Assembly: GCF_003067705.1 (NCBI RefSeq)
Contig: NZ_QANL01000003.1
Location: 248,001 to 312,000 of the forward strand
DNA from: Planctomonas deserti
GTDB lineage: Bacteria; Actinomycetota; Actinomycetes; Actinomycetales; Microbacteriaceae
Direction: 5' to 3'
DNA length: 64,000 nt
The notes below the pieces were generated by a model. It was not told where the DNA came from, did no database searches, and was given only the letters and a program-made list of their open reading frames with translations. A program made the position numbers and the translations under genes. This document shows, in pieces, positions 38,896 through 49,172 of this stretch (positions are counted from its first letter, which is position 1; each line of letters starts with the position of its first letter).

Positions 38896-40155
38896 ATGAC
38901 GAAATCCTCGCCGCTCACCGCCATCATCCATGGAACCGTCGTGCCGGTCGCCGGTCCTCCGCTCGAGCACGGCACCGTGCTGTTCGAGAACGGCAGGATC
39001 CTCGCCGTCGGCACCGATGTGACGATCCCGGGGGGTGCGCGGGTCGTCGACGCGGCGGGAAGGTGGGTGCTGCCCGGCTTCGTCGAGGCGCACGGCCACG
39101 TGGGCATCCACGAGGAGGCCAACGGCCCCGCCGGCAACGACACGAACGAGATGACCAACCCCAACACGGCCGCCGTGCGGGCGATCGACGCGATCGACAT
39201 CGACGACGAGGGGTTCCGCGACGCCCTGTCCGGCGGCATCACCTCCATCGTGGTGAAGCCGGGCTCCGGTAACCCCATCGGCGGCCAGACGGTCGCCATC
39301 AAGACCTGGGGTGGCCGCACCATCGACGAGCAGGTGATCAGCGACGCGGTGAGCGTCAAGTCGGCCCTGGGCGAGAACCCGAAGCGCGTGTACGGCGAGA
39401 AGAAGCAGACGCCGAGCACCCGCCTCGGCGTCGCGCTCGTTCTCCGCGAGGCATTCGTCGCCGCCCAGGACTACCGCGCGGCCCGGGATCACGCCGCCGC
39501 CGAGAGCAAGCCCTTCACCCGCGACCTGACCAAGGAGACGCTCGTCCGGGTGCTCGAGGGCGAGCTCGCCTGGGACCAGCACACGCACCGTCACGATGAC
39601 ATCGCCACGGCCCTGCGCCTCGCGGACGAGTTCGGCTACCGGCTCGTGATCAATCACGGCACGGAGGGCCACAAGCTGGCCGACGTTCTGGCCGAGCGCG
39701 ACGTCCCGGTGATCTACGGACCCATGTTCACCTCGCGCTCGAAGGTCGAGCTGCGCGACCGCGGCATCCCGAACCTCGTGGCCATGGCCGCGGCCGGCGT
39801 GCGCGTCGCCATCACGACCGATGCGCCCGTCGTGCCCATCAACTTCCTCGTGCACCAGGCGTCCTTCGCCGTGAAGGAGGGCCTGCCGCGCCAGACGGCG
39901 CTCGAGGCGATCACGGTGAACCCGGCATCCTTCCTGCGCCTCGACGACCGGGTCGGCGCCCTGCGTGAGGGCCTCGATGCCGACGTCGTGATCTGGTCCG
40001 GCGACCCGCTCGACGTGAACTCGCGCGCCGAGCTCGTCTTCATCGACGGGGCGGAGGTCTACCGCTGGGAGAACGGCCACGGCGCCGTGGTAGAGCGCTC
40101 GAGCCGATTCGCCTCGGCGACCGTCACGTCCGAGCCCGCCGAGGGCCGGCTGTGA
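38896..40155 (+). CDS. Metal-dependent amidohydrolase (imidazolonepropionase-like)
   Basis: A 419-residue amidohydrolase-superfamily enzyme with a TIM barrel and a small beta-sandwich. Metal ligands are the HGH of VEAHGHVGIHEE, a middle His in DQHTHRHDDI, the His of NHGTEGHKL, and the late Asp in TTDAPVVP. This is the organisation of imidazolonepropionase/prolidase-like deacylases. The sequence GSGNPIGGQTVAIKTWGG is shared by a widespread uncharacterised subgroup. Substrate unknown. Its stop overlaps the start of the next gene (GTGA), hinting at a shared unit with the TIGR01777 protein. Confidence 0.85.
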   Translation: MTKSSPLTAIIHGTVVPVAGPPLEHGTVLFENGRILAVGTDVTIPGGARVVDAAGRWVLPGFVEAHGHVGIHEEANGPAGNDTNEMTNPNTAAVRAIDAIDIDDEGFRDALSGGITSIVVKPGSGNPIGGQTVAIKTWGGRTIDEQVISDAVSVKSALGENPKRVYGEKKQTPSTRLGVALVLREAFVAAQDYRAARDHAAAESKPFTRDLTKETLVRVLEGELAWDQHTHRHDDIATALRLADEFGYRLVINHGTEGHKLADVLAERDVPVIYGPMFTSRSKVELRDRGIPNLVAMAAAGVRVAITTDAPVVPINFLVHQASFAVKEGLPRQTALEAITVNPASFLRLDDRVGALREGLDADVVIWSGDPLDVNSRAELVFIDGAEVYRWENGHGAVVERSSRFASATVTSEPAEGRL

Positions 40156-41189
40156 CCGACGCCGACGATCCGAGTACCGCTGATCCGGCTGAGGCCCCGG
40201 TGAGCGCGGCCGAGCTCGGCGCGTCCGCGGGGGCATCCGCGCGTCGCGTCGTCCTGGCGGGCGCGTCGGGCTTCCTCGGCTCCTACCTGCGCCGGGAGTT
40301 CGAGGCCGAGGGATACCGGGTGCTCGCCATCGGCCGCTCCGGTCCGGACGCGCGCTGGGGCGACCCCGAGGGCATCCGCCGGCTGCTCGACGGGGTCGAT
40401 CTCGTCGTGAATCTCGCCGGGAAGAGCGTCAACTGCCGGTACACGGCCCGGAATCGAGCGGAGATCCTCCGCTCCCGGCTCGAGACGACGCGGGAACTGG
40501 CGGAGGCGATCGCCGCCTGCGAGACGCCGCCCGCACTGTGGATCAACTCGAGCACCGCGACCATCTACCGCCACGCCGACGACCGCCCGATGACGGAGTC
40601 GACCGGGGAGATCGGCGACGGCTTCTCCGTGGAGGTCGCCCGCCGCTGGGAGCGCGCGTTCTTCGAGCCCGAGCTGCCCGGCACCCGGCGGGTCGCGCTG
40701 CGGATGGCGATCGTGCTCGGCAACGGATCCGCCCTGACGCCGTTGCTCGCCCTGGCCCGGTTCGGACTCGGCGGCCCGCAGCTCGACGGTCCCTGGTTCG
40801 CGACGCGAGCCCGTCGCCGGGCCGGCACCTTCCACCGGTACGCGCCGACGCGCGGCCGCCAGCGCTTCAGCTGGGTGCACATCGAGGACGTGCTCGGGAT
40901 CGTGCGGTTCGTCCGTGACCACCCGGAGCTCGAGGGGCCGGTCAACGTGTCGGCCCCGAACCCGGAGGACAACCGCACGCTGATGGCGATCCTGCGGCGG
41001 GTCACCCGGCGTCCGGTGGGCCTGCCCGCCTTCCGCTGGATGCTCGAGCTCGGCATGTTCGTGCTGCGCTCGGAGTCCGAACTGGTGCTCAAGAGCCGGT
41101 GGGTGCTGCCCGAGCGGCTGACCGAGGCGGGCTACGTCTTCCGCCACCCGCGGCTGGAGCCGGCGATCCGGGACATCGTGCGCCGCTGA
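40152..41189 (+). CDS. TIGR01777-family NAD-binding epimerase-like protein
   Basis: A 345-residue extended-SDR-like protein. Its Ala/Asp-rich N-terminal extension of about 33 residues is followed by the Rossmann motif VLAGASGFLGSYLRR, VNLAGKSVNCRYT, SSTATIYRHADDRPMTE, and the ERAF/RVALRMAIVLG blocks. A DUF1731-type C-terminus follows (VSAPNPEDNRTLMAILRR and LPAFRWMLELGM). The family relates to SulA/YfcH and plant chloroplast proteins; its reaction is unknown. The catalytic YxxxK is not evident, as is usual here. The GTG start overlaps the amidohydrolase stop. Confidence 0.88.
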   Translation: MTDADDPSTADPAEAPVSAAELGASAGASARRVVLAGASGFLGSYLRREFEAEGYRVLAIGRSGPDARWGDPEGIRRLLDGVDLVVNLAGKSVNCRYTARNRAEILRSRLETTRELAEAIAACETPPALWINSSTATIYRHADDRPMTESTGEIGDGFSVEVARRWERAFFEPELPGTRRVALRMAIVLGNGSALTPLLALARFGLGGPQLDGPWFATRARRRAGTFHRYAPTRGRQRFSWVHIEDVLGIVRFVRDHPELEGPVNVSAPNPEDNRTLMAILRRVTRRPVGLPAFRWMLELGMFVLRSESELVLKSRWVLPERLTEAGYVFRHPRLEPAIRDIVRR

Positions 41190-41211
41190 CCCCGCTCGCC
41201 GAACCGGCCCA

Positions 41212-41301
41212 CGGTCGCTGAGCCACGGTCGCTGAGCTTGTCGAAGCGACGCTCCGTGCCTCGGGGGCCCGGTCCCGTCCCTTCGGCAGGCTCGGGGACC
41301 G
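41212..41301. repeat. Hairpin-repeat cluster F (one heterotypic pair, one truncated copy)
   Basis: A GTCGCT-type copy at 41226-41251 faces a GTCCCT-type copy at 41276-41301 (the latter with one G-T wobble in the stem). A 12-nt 5' half relic is at 41212-41223. The cluster lies between the TIGR01777 gene end and lepA. Confidence 0.85.
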
Positions 41302-41412
41302 TGTGTTTCAGCCCGCTCTCGACACCCCGAGGGACCGCACACCGCCCGTCCCGGGGGACCCACGCAGGGCTGGCCCGGAAGGGCGCCGGAAGCATGGGAG
41401 AATTGCCGCACG

Positions 41413-43263
<1,851 letters not shown>

Positions 43264-43266
43264 CCC

Positions 43267-43851
43267 GTGGGGCGGCGCGCGCACGAGCCCGGGCCGCTCA
43301 ACTACGCGCCCGTCGGCGGCACGTCGGCCCCCGACCTGCTCGGCAACCCGCCGCGCGGCTACCGGTCGTCCGAGCACCGAGGCCGCATCGGCGCCGGCGA
43401 CGAGTGCTTCCGCCGCGCGGTCACCTCGCTGCTGACATGGGGCGTGCAGCGCGGCAGCGGACTGCGGGTGACCGACATCCGTCAGGGCACCGGCGCGCCC
43501 AGCGGGATCGTGGGGGACGACGGCACGCCCGCCCTCACCCTCGGCACGAGCATCGTGCTGCTGATGCCGCTCGGCCCGTTCGCGCTCCGGGCACCCGCGC
43601 GGGTCGTGTCCCTGACCGAGGAGCCCGACCGGGTCGGCTTCGCCTACGGCACGCTGACCGGCAATCCGATCAGCGGCGAGGAGAGCTTCGTCGTCGAGCG
43701 CACCGGCACCGGGGAGGTGTGGTTCACGCTCCGGCAGTTCTCCCGCCCGGGCAGGTGGTACTCCCGCGTCGCGTCCCCGGCACTCCGCGTCGCCCAGCGT
43801 CTGGGCGCGGCGCACTACCTCCGCGTGCTGCGCGCCGCGGCGAGGAGCTAG
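43267..43851 (+). CDS. DUF1990-family protein
   Basis: A 194-residue protein starting with GTG 3 nt after the lepA stop. It reads LNYAPVGGTSA near the N-terminus, WGVQRGSGLRV and RVVSLTEEPDRVGFAYGTLTGNPISGEESF in the middle, and FSRPGRWYSRVASPALRVAQ at the end, the hallmarks of DUF1990, which looks like a compact lipid-binding beta domain. Function unknown; actinobacterial and plant homologues exist. Very tight spacing to lepA suggests cotranscription. Confidence 0.85.
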   Translation: MGRRAHEPGPLNYAPVGGTSAPDLLGNPPRGYRSSEHRGRIGAGDECFRRAVTSLLTWGVQRGSGLRVTDIRQGTGAPSGIVGDDGTPALTLGTSIVLLMPLGPFALRAPARVVSLTEEPDRVGFAYGTLTGNPISGEESFVVERTGTGEVWFTLRQFSRPGRWYSRVASPALRVAQRLGAAHYLRVLRAAARS

Positions 43852-43893
43852 CGGCGGCCGGGCACACGGTTCCGAGCTCGCAGCCACCGGTGG

Positions 43894-43899
43894 GAGAAT
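43894..43899 (+). promoter_or_regulatory. Candidate -10 box (GAGAAT), hemW
   Basis: 6 nt before the ATG at 43906. Confidence 0.45.
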
Positions 43900-43905
43900 G
43901 AGGCA

Positions 43906-45126
43906 ATGCCCAGCGCACTGCCCATCGCGGATCCCGCCCCGCTCGACGGTCTCCTGCCGTCGTCGGTCGCGGACGGCGCCGACGCCCGGAACCTCGGGGT
44001 CTACCTGCACGTCCCGTTCTGCCGCGTGCGCTGCGGATACTGCGACTTCAACACCTACACCGCCGCCGAGGTCCGCGGCGTGAAGCAGTCCGACTACGCG
44101 AGCGAGGCCGTCGCGGAGGTCGCGCTGGCCGGCGGTGTGCTCGGGGCGTCCGGTGCTCCCCGGCGCCCGGCAAGCACGGTTTTCTTCGGCGGCGGCACGC
44201 CGACCCTCCTGCCCGCGGACGACCTCGCGCGCATGCTCGGCGCCGTGCGCGACACCTTCGGCCTCGAGCCGGGCGCCGAGGTCACGACCGAGGCGAACCC
44301 GGACTCCGTCGACGCCGCGTACCTCGGGCGACTCGCCGAGGCCGGCTTCACCCGCGTCTCCTTCGGCATGCAGTCGGCCGTGCCGCACGTGCTGGCCACC
44401 CTCGAGCGCACTCACGACCCCGACCGCATCCCGCACGTCGTGCGCTGGGCCCGCGAGGCCGGCCTGCAGGTGAGTCTCGACCTCATCTACGGCACGCCGG
44501 GGGAGTCGCTCGAGGACTGGCGCGCCTCGCTCGAGCAGGCGGTCGCCCAGGAGCCCGACCACGTCTCCGCCTACTCGCTCATCGTCGAGCCGGGCACCAA
44601 GATGGCCCGGCAGATCAAGCGCGGCGAGGTCGCCGAGCCCGACGAGGACCTGCAGGCCGACATGTACGAGCTCGCGGACGCGCTGCTCGGCAGCGCCGGG
44701 TACGAGTGGTACGAGGTCAGCAACTGGGCCAGGGACGGTCGGGTGTCACGGCACAACCTCGCCTACTGGCAGGGACACGACTGGTGGGGCGTCGGCCCCG
44801 GCGCGCACAGCCACGTCGGCGGGGTCCGCTGGTGGAACGTCAAGCACCCCGCGGCCTACGCCGACCGGATGCACGCGGGCGTGTCGCCCGCGGCCGGGCG
44901 GGAGACGCTCGACGCGGAGACGCGCGAGGTGGAGCGTGTGCTGCTCGCGACCCGGGTGCGCGGGGGCCTGCGGACCGCATCGCTGCCCGCGGCAGCCCGC
45001 ACCGCCGTCGCCGGCCTCATCGCGGACGGGCTGGTCGAGCCGGCCGCCGCGCTGCGCGGCTCCATCGTCCTCACCCTGCAGGGCCGGCTCCTCGCCGACG
45101 CGGTGGTCCGCCGGCTCCTGGACTAG
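43906..45126 (+). CDS. hemW: Radical SAM heme chaperone HemW
   Basis: A 406-residue radical-SAM protein. The 4Fe-4S cluster cysteines are Cys 39, 43 and 46 (CRVRCGYC in YLHVPFC). The family marks FFGGGTPTLL, TTEANPDSVD, RVSFGMQSA and SLDLIYGTPGES follow, with a HemW C-terminal domain. HemW binds heme and hands it to respiratory enzymes; it is often misnamed oxygen-independent coproporphyrinogen oxidase, whose extra cysteine motif is absent here. It is convergent with the DUF4870 gene. Confidence 0.95.
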   Translation: MPSALPIADPAPLDGLLPSSVADGADARNLGVYLHVPFCRVRCGYCDFNTYTAAEVRGVKQSDYASEAVAEVALAGGVLGASGAPRRPASTVFFGGGTPTLLPADDLARMLGAVRDTFGLEPGAEVTTEANPDSVDAAYLGRLAEAGFTRVSFGMQSAVPHVLATLERTHDPDRIPHVVRWAREAGLQVSLDLIYGTPGESLEDWRASLEQAVAQEPDHVSAYSLIVEPGTKMARQIKRGEVAEPDEDLQADMYELADALLGSAGYEWYEVSNWARDGRVSRHNLAYWQGHDWWGVGPGAHSHVGGVRWWNVKHPAAYADRMHAGVSPAAGRETLDAETREVERVLLATRVRGGLRTASLPAAARTAVAGLIADGLVEPAAALRGSIVLTLQGRLLADAVVRRLLD

Positions 45127-45154
45127 GTCGCGATCGGCGCGCTCGTCGAAGAAA

Positions 45155-45180
45155 CGTCCCGTCGACAGGCTCAGAAACCG
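45155..45180. repeat. Hairpin-repeat G (single decayed copy)
   Basis: One copy in the convergent gap between hemW and the DUF4870 gene keeps the loop GACAGGCTC but has broken arms (GTCCCG and GAAAC). Confidence 0.7.
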
Positions 45181-45208
45181 TACGGGCGCAGCGGCCGCTC
45201 CCGCGCAG

Positions 45209-45598
45209 CTACTTGATGAAGCGGAACGCCACCGGATAGCGGTACGAGCCGCCGGCGTTGACCTTGACGCCCGCGATGATGGCAAACACGACGCCGGCGA
45301 TCTGCACCGCCCAGGCGAGCGCGAAGAAGAGGCCACCGATGAGGATGATCATGAGGACGGCGCCCACGACGTAGAGGGCGATCACCGCCAGGGAGACCGT
45401 GATCTGGAAGTTCAGGGACTCCTTGCCCTCCTGGTTCGTCAGGCGGCCGCGGTCCTTGAAGATGAGCCAGAGGATGAGCGGCGGCAGCCAGCCGAGGATG
45501 CCGCCGAAGTGAGCGAGCGAGGCCCACTGCCGGTCCTCCGCGGGGCTGAGGGGCGGGGCGGGCTGCATGGAGTACTGAGGGGGGTTCGGATCGGTCAT
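45209..45598 (-). CDS. DUF4870-family membrane protein
   Basis: A 129-residue protein with a short Pro-rich N-terminus, then SPAEDRQWASLAHFGGILGW and three to four membrane helices (PPLILWLIF, ITVSLAVIALYVVGAVLMIILIGGLFF, AVQIAGVVFAIIAGV). It ends YRYPVAFRFIK, all standard DUF4870 features. Function unknown. It diverges from the hrcA-dnaJ operon. A possible promoter on the minus strand (TTGCAC 45703-45708 and GATACT 45681-45686, 16-nt spacing) contains a sequence resembling half of a CIRCE element (GAGTGCAAT). Confidence 0.85.
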   Translation of the reverse strand: MTDPNPPQYSMQPAPPLSPAEDRQWASLAHFGGILGWLPPLILWLIFKDRGRLTNQEGKESLNFQITVSLAVIALYVVGAVLMIILIGGLFFALAWAVQIAGVVFAIIAGVKVNAGGSYRYPVAFRFIK

Positions 45599-45734
45599 GG
45601 TCGTCCTCCAACGGAGCCCGAAGAGCCGCCGACGGCCTGACGGGCCAGGAGGGCGGGGCGCGTCTCGCACCAGTTCACAAAGTATCGTTCGCTCTCCGCC
45701 GAGTGCAATGCGTCCCGCTCCCATGAGCGGGCGG

Positions 45735-45740
45735 TACAAT
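45735..45740 (+). promoter_or_regulatory. -10 box (TACAAT) of the hrcA-dnaJ operon
   Basis: A near-consensus -10, overlapping the first base of the CIRCE element; no convincing -35 is seen. It gives a leader of about 75 nt. Confidence 0.6.
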
Positions 45741-45766
45741 TGGCAGTCCGGTCCGGCGAGTGCCAA
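45740..45766. promoter_or_regulatory. CIRCE element (HrcA operator), one mismatch between arms
   Basis: TTGGCAGTC (45740-45748), a 9-nt spacer and GAGTGCCAA (45758-45766). The spacing is exactly that of the CIRCE consensus TTAGCACTC-N9-GAGTGCTAA. The left arm differs from perfect symmetry at one base (G in place of C). Its place over the -10/start region of hrcA fits autorepression by HrcA. Confidence 0.85.
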
Positions 45767-45823
45767 TCGCCGGAATGGCACCCGGACCAGGAAGCCGGGA
45801 TCGAACGAGAGAGGCGGTGTCTC

Positions 45824-46846
45824 ATGGTTTCGGAACGCAGTCTCGAGGTGCTCCGCGTCATCGTGAAGGACTACGTCGCTTCGCGCGAGCCCGTCGGGTC
45901 CAAGTCCATCGTCGAGCGGTACGGCTTCGGCGTGTCGGCGGCGACCATCCGCAACGACATGGCCCTCCTCGAGGACGAGGAGCTCATCGTCGCGCCGCAC
46001 ACGTCCTCCGGTCGCGTGCCGACGGACAAGGGCTACCGACTGTTCGTCGACCAGCTCGCCGACCTGCGACCGCTGACCGCCGCCCAGCGCCAGGCGATCG
46101 AGACCTTCCTCGGCCAGTCCGTCGACCTCGACGACGTGCTCAGCCGCACCGTGCGCCTGCTGTCCCAGCTGACCAACCAGGTTGCGCTCGTGCAGTACCC
46201 CTCGCTGTCCACCTCGCACGTGCGGCACGTCGAGCTCGTGCCCCTCGCGCCGAACCGGCTCCTCACCGTGCTCATCACCGACTCCGGACGCGTGGAGCAG
46301 CGCGTCGTCGAGACGGCCGTCGACCTGGATCAGGAGTTCGTCGCCGAGCTGCGCGCCCGGCTGAACGCGAGCCTCGGCGGCCTGGGCCTCGCCCAGGCGG
46401 CCACCGCGCTCGACGAGATGACGACCGCGTTCCCCGCCGACCGCCGCGACGTCGTCGCGCCCGTCGTGGACACCCTCATCGAGCAGGTCTTCGCGAACCG
46501 CCAGGAGCGCCTCGTCATGGCGGGCGCCGCGAACCTGGCCCGCACCGAGCAGGACTTCCCGGGCAGCATCTTCCCGGTGCTCGAGGCCATCGAGGAGCAG
46601 GTGGCCCTGCTGCGCCTGTTCGGCGAGATGGCCGCGGATCAGCACGGCGTCGCCGCCCGCATCGGCCGGGAGAACGCGCAGTTCGGCCTGGGTGAGACTT
46701 CCGTGCTGACGAGTGGTTACAGTTCCTCGGGCGGCGCGCTCGCCCGGGTGGGCGTGCTCGGCCCGCTGCGCATGGACTACTCCAACAACATGGCCGCCGT
46801 CCGCGCGGTCGCCCGCTACCTCTCACGCCTGCTCGGCGAGAACTGA
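45824..46846 (+). CDS. hrcA: Heat-inducible transcriptional repressor HrcA
   Basis: A 340-residue HrcA. The N-terminal winged helix (MVSERSLEVLRVIVKDYVASREPVGSKSI, read in parts, and AATIRNDMALLEDE) binds CIRCE. The central GAF-like and C-terminal dimerisation regions end in GVLGPLRMDYSNNMAAVRAVARYLS. HrcA represses class I heat-shock genes and depends on GroEL for folding. GAGAGAGG upstream of the ATG provides the ribosome binding site. Together with dnaJ it forms the standard actinobacterial hrcA-dnaJ2 operon. Confidence 0.97.
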   Translation: MVSERSLEVLRVIVKDYVASREPVGSKSIVERYGFGVSAATIRNDMALLEDEELIVAPHTSSGRVPTDKGYRLFVDQLADLRPLTAAQRQAIETFLGQSVDLDDVLSRTVRLLSQLTNQVALVQYPSLSTSHVRHVELVPLAPNRLLTVLITDSGRVEQRVVETAVDLDQEFVAELRARLNASLGGLGLAQAATALDEMTTAFPADRRDVVAPVVDTLIEQVFANRQERLVMAGAANLARTEQDFPGSIFPVLEAIEEQVALLRLFGEMAADQHGVAARIGRENAQFGLGETSVLTSGYSSSGGALARVGVLGPLRMDYSNNMAAVRAVARYLSRLLGEN

Positions 46847-46873
46847 GACCCGACCCTCCACGAAAGGCCATGA

Positions 46874-47998
46874 GTGGCTGACCACTACGAAGTACTCGGC
46901 GTGAGCCGTGAAGCATCCCAGGACGAGATCAAGAAGGCCTACCGCCGGCTTGCCCGAGAGCTGCACCCCGACGTCAACCCGGGTGCGGACGCGTCCGAGC
47001 GCTTCAAGCTCGTCACCCACGCCTACGACGTGCTCTCCGACCCGCAGCAGCGCCAGCAGTACGACCTCGGCCCGCAGGCCGGGTTCGGCGGCCAGGGCTT
47101 CGGGGGCCAGGGCTTCGGCGGCTTCGGCGACATCTTTGAGACGTTCTTCGGCGGTGCCGCGGGTGGCGGCGGCGGACGCGGACCGCGCTCCCGGCGGGAG
47201 CGCGGCCAGGACGCGCTCCTGCGCGTCGAGGTCGACCTCGACGAGGTCATCTTCGGCACCCACCGCGACCTCGAGGTCGACACGGCCGTGCTCTGCGAGA
47301 CCTGCAACGGCGCGTGCACCGCGCCGGGCACGTCCGAGGTCACCTGCGACATCTGCCACGGCTCCGGCTCGATCCAGCGCCAGGTGCGCTCGCTGCTCGG
47401 CAACGTCATGACCTCGAGCCCCTGCGGCACTTGCCGCGGCTACGGCACGGTCATCCCGTCGCCGTGCCCCACCTGCCAGGGCCAGGGTCGCGTCCGCGCC
47501 CGCCGCACCGTTCCCGTCGACATCCCGGCGGGCGTCGAGACCGGTCTGCGCCTGCAGATGCCCGGCTCCGGCGAGGTCGGCCAGGCCGGCGGCCCGAACG
47601 GCGACCTGTACCTCGAGATCAAGGTGCGCCACCACGACGTGTTCAGCCGGAACGGTGACGACCTGCTCGCGACCCTCGAGGTGTCGATGGCCGACGCCAT
47701 CCTCGGCACCACGGTGACGGTCCCGGGTCTGGACGGCGACATCGACCTCGAGCTCCGGCCCGGGGTGCAGAGCGCGGAGATCCTCACCGTCAAGTCCCGC
47801 GGCGTCACCCGGCTGCGCGGCACCGGCCGGGGCGATCTGAAGATCGGTGTGCAGGTCGTGACCCCGACCCGGCTCGACCACAAGGAGCGCGACCTGATCA
47901 AGCAGTTCGCCAAGCGGCACAGGCAGCCGGAGCCGACGCTCGGCCACTTCCAGCAGGGACTGTTCGCCAAGCTGCGCGACCGCTTCCTGAACGTCTGA
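46874..47998 (+). CDS. dnaJ: Chaperone protein DnaJ (DnaJ2)
   Basis: A 374-residue type I Hsp40. The J-domain has HPD at 31-33. A Gly/Phe-rich region (about 70-105) follows, then a zinc domain with four CxxCxGxG-type motifs, of which the first is CETCNGAC with the last Gly replaced by Cys. Two C-terminal substrate-binding domains complete it. It delivers unfolded clients to DnaK and stimulates its ATPase. The start is GTG with GAAAGG upstream; the nearby ATG at 46870 runs into a stop after three codons. Confidence 0.97.
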   Translation: MADHYEVLGVSREASQDEIKKAYRRLARELHPDVNPGADASERFKLVTHAYDVLSDPQQRQQYDLGPQAGFGGQGFGGQGFGGFGDIFETFFGGAAGGGGGRGPRSRRERGQDALLRVEVDLDEVIFGTHRDLEVDTAVLCETCNGACTAPGTSEVTCDICHGSGSIQRQVRSLLGNVMTSSPCGTCRGYGTVIPSPCPTCQGQGRVRARRTVPVDIPAGVETGLRLQMPGSGEVGQAGGPNGDLYLEIKVRHHDVFSRNGDDLLATLEVSMADAILGTTVTVPGLDGDIDLELRPGVQSAEILTVKSRGVTRLRGTGRGDLKIGVQVVTPTRLDHKERDLIKQFAKRHRQPEPTLGHFQQGLFAKLRDRFLNV

Positions 47999-48004
47999 CC
48001 CCGG

Positions 48005-48775
48005 GTGGCGCATTTCTACCTCGCCGAGGGCGGAGGAGCGGACTGGACCGTCGGCGCCTGGGTGTCGCTCGTCGGCGCCGAGGCCAAGCATGCCGTCACG
48101 GTGAGCCGGGTGCGGGTGGGGGAGACCCTGGAGCTGGGTGACGGCGCGGGAACCCTCGCGCGCGGCATTGTGACGCGCGCCGACGCGGCCGAGCTCGTGC
48201 TCCAGGTCGAGTCCGTCGAGCGCGTCCCCCCGCGCTCGCCCCGCATCCAGCTCGCCCAGGCGCTCGCCAAGGGGGACAGGGACGAGCTCGCCGTGCAGGC
48301 GGCGACCGAGCTCGGCGTCGACGGAGTGCTGCCGTGGTCTGCGGCCCGGTCGATCTCGCGCTGGCAGGGCCACAAGGTGGCGAAGGGTCGCGAGCGCTGG
48401 GCCGCCATCGTGCGCGAGGCGGCGAAGCAGTCCATCCGGCCCTGGCTGCCGACCGTCGGCGAGCTGATGACGACGCGGCAGCTCGCCGAGCTCGCCGGAA
48501 GCACGCGGATGCTGCTGCTCGAGCCGACCGCGACGAGCGCCATCTCGGACCTCCGTCTCGCCGACGCCGACGGTGCTGGCCGTAATGCAGAGGCCGATCC
48601 CGACCGCGACATCGTGCTGGTCGTTGGCCCCGAGGGCGGCATCGCGCCGGAGGAGCTCGAGACGCTGACGCGCGCCGGAGCGACGGCGGTCCGCCTCGGG
48701 CCCGAGGTGCTGCGCACGTCGACGGCCGGCCCCGCCGCCATCGCCGTGCTCAACGTCGCCCTGGCCCGATGGTGA
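48005..48775 (+). CDS. rsmE: 16S rRNA (uracil-1498-N3)-methyltransferase
   Basis: A 256-residue SPOUT-class methyltransferase with an N-terminal PUA-like domain (HAVTVSRVRVGETLELGDGAG). The knotted SAM-binding C-terminus shows LVVGPEGGIAPEELETL and VRLGPEVLRTSTAGPAAIAVLN. It methylates U1498 in the decoding centre of 16S rRNA. The GTG start is 6 nt past the dnaJ stop, so it belongs to the hrcA-dnaJ operon. Confidence 0.95.
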   Translation: MAHFYLAEGGGADWTVGAWVSLVGAEAKHAVTVSRVRVGETLELGDGAGTLARGIVTRADAAELVLQVESVERVPPRSPRIQLAQALAKGDRDELAVQAATELGVDGVLPWSAARSISRWQGHKVAKGRERWAAIVREAAKQSIRPWLPTVGELMTTRQLAELAGSTRMLLLEPTATSAISDLRLADADGAGRNAEADPDRDIVLVVGPEGGIAPEELETLTRAGATAVRLGPEVLRTSTAGPAAIAVLNVALARW

Positions 48776-48799
48776 CCGGCACGGGAACCCCCGGAAGAT

Positions 48800-48805
48800 T
48801 AAGCT
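48800..48805 (+). promoter_or_regulatory. Candidate -10 box (TAAGCT), HIT-phoH-ybeY-CNNM-era unit
   Basis: 7 nt before the ATG at 48813. Confidence 0.4.
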
Positions 48806-48812
48806 GGACCCC

Positions 48813-49172
48813 ATGACCGAACCCACACGCGAGCCGTCGATCTTCTCGCGCATCATCGCGCGGGAGATCCCGGCGACGATCGTGTACGAGACCGAAACGC
48901 TCCTCGCGTTCGAGGACATCGCGCCCCAGGCCCCCGTGCACGTGCTCGTCGTGCCCAAGACCGAGCGGTACGCGAACGTCGTCGAGCTCGCCGCGGGCAA
49001 CCCCGCGCTCCTTGCGGAGATGGTGACCGCCGCCTCCCACATCGCCGCCGAACGAGCGGACGGCGAGTTCAGACTCATCTTCAACACCGGCGCGAGCGCC
49101 GGACAGACCGTGTTCCATGTGCACGCCCACGTCCTCGCGGGCTCGCTGGAGGAAGGCACCCTTGCCCACTGA
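48813..49172 (+). CDS. HIT-domain nucleotide-binding protein (HINT-like)
   Basis: A 119-residue histidine-triad protein. The triad HVHAH gives His 102, 104 and 106, and the N-terminal IFSRIIAREIPATIVYET is characteristic of HINT-type purine nucleoside phosphoramidases. It probably hydrolyses AMP-linked amides. The gene overlaps phoH by 11 bp; the GGAGGAAGG near its end doubles as the phoH ribosome binding site. Confidence 0.95.
   Translation: MTEPTREPSIFSRIIAREIPATIVYETETLLAFEDIAPQAPVHVLVVPKTERYANVVELAAGNPALLAEMVTAASHIAAERADGEFRLIFNTGASAGQTVFHVHAHVLAGSLEEGTLAH

Noticed and set aside
43906-45126. Oxygen-independent coproporphyrinogen III dehydrogenase (HemN) as the name
   Set aside because: The cysteine motif is CxxxCxxC without the fourth cysteine of HemN, and length and context match HemW.
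46870-46882. ATG at 46870 as the dnaJ start
   Set aside because: This ATG is followed by a TGA after two codons. The GTG four bases later opens the J-domain and has a suitably spaced ribosome binding site.
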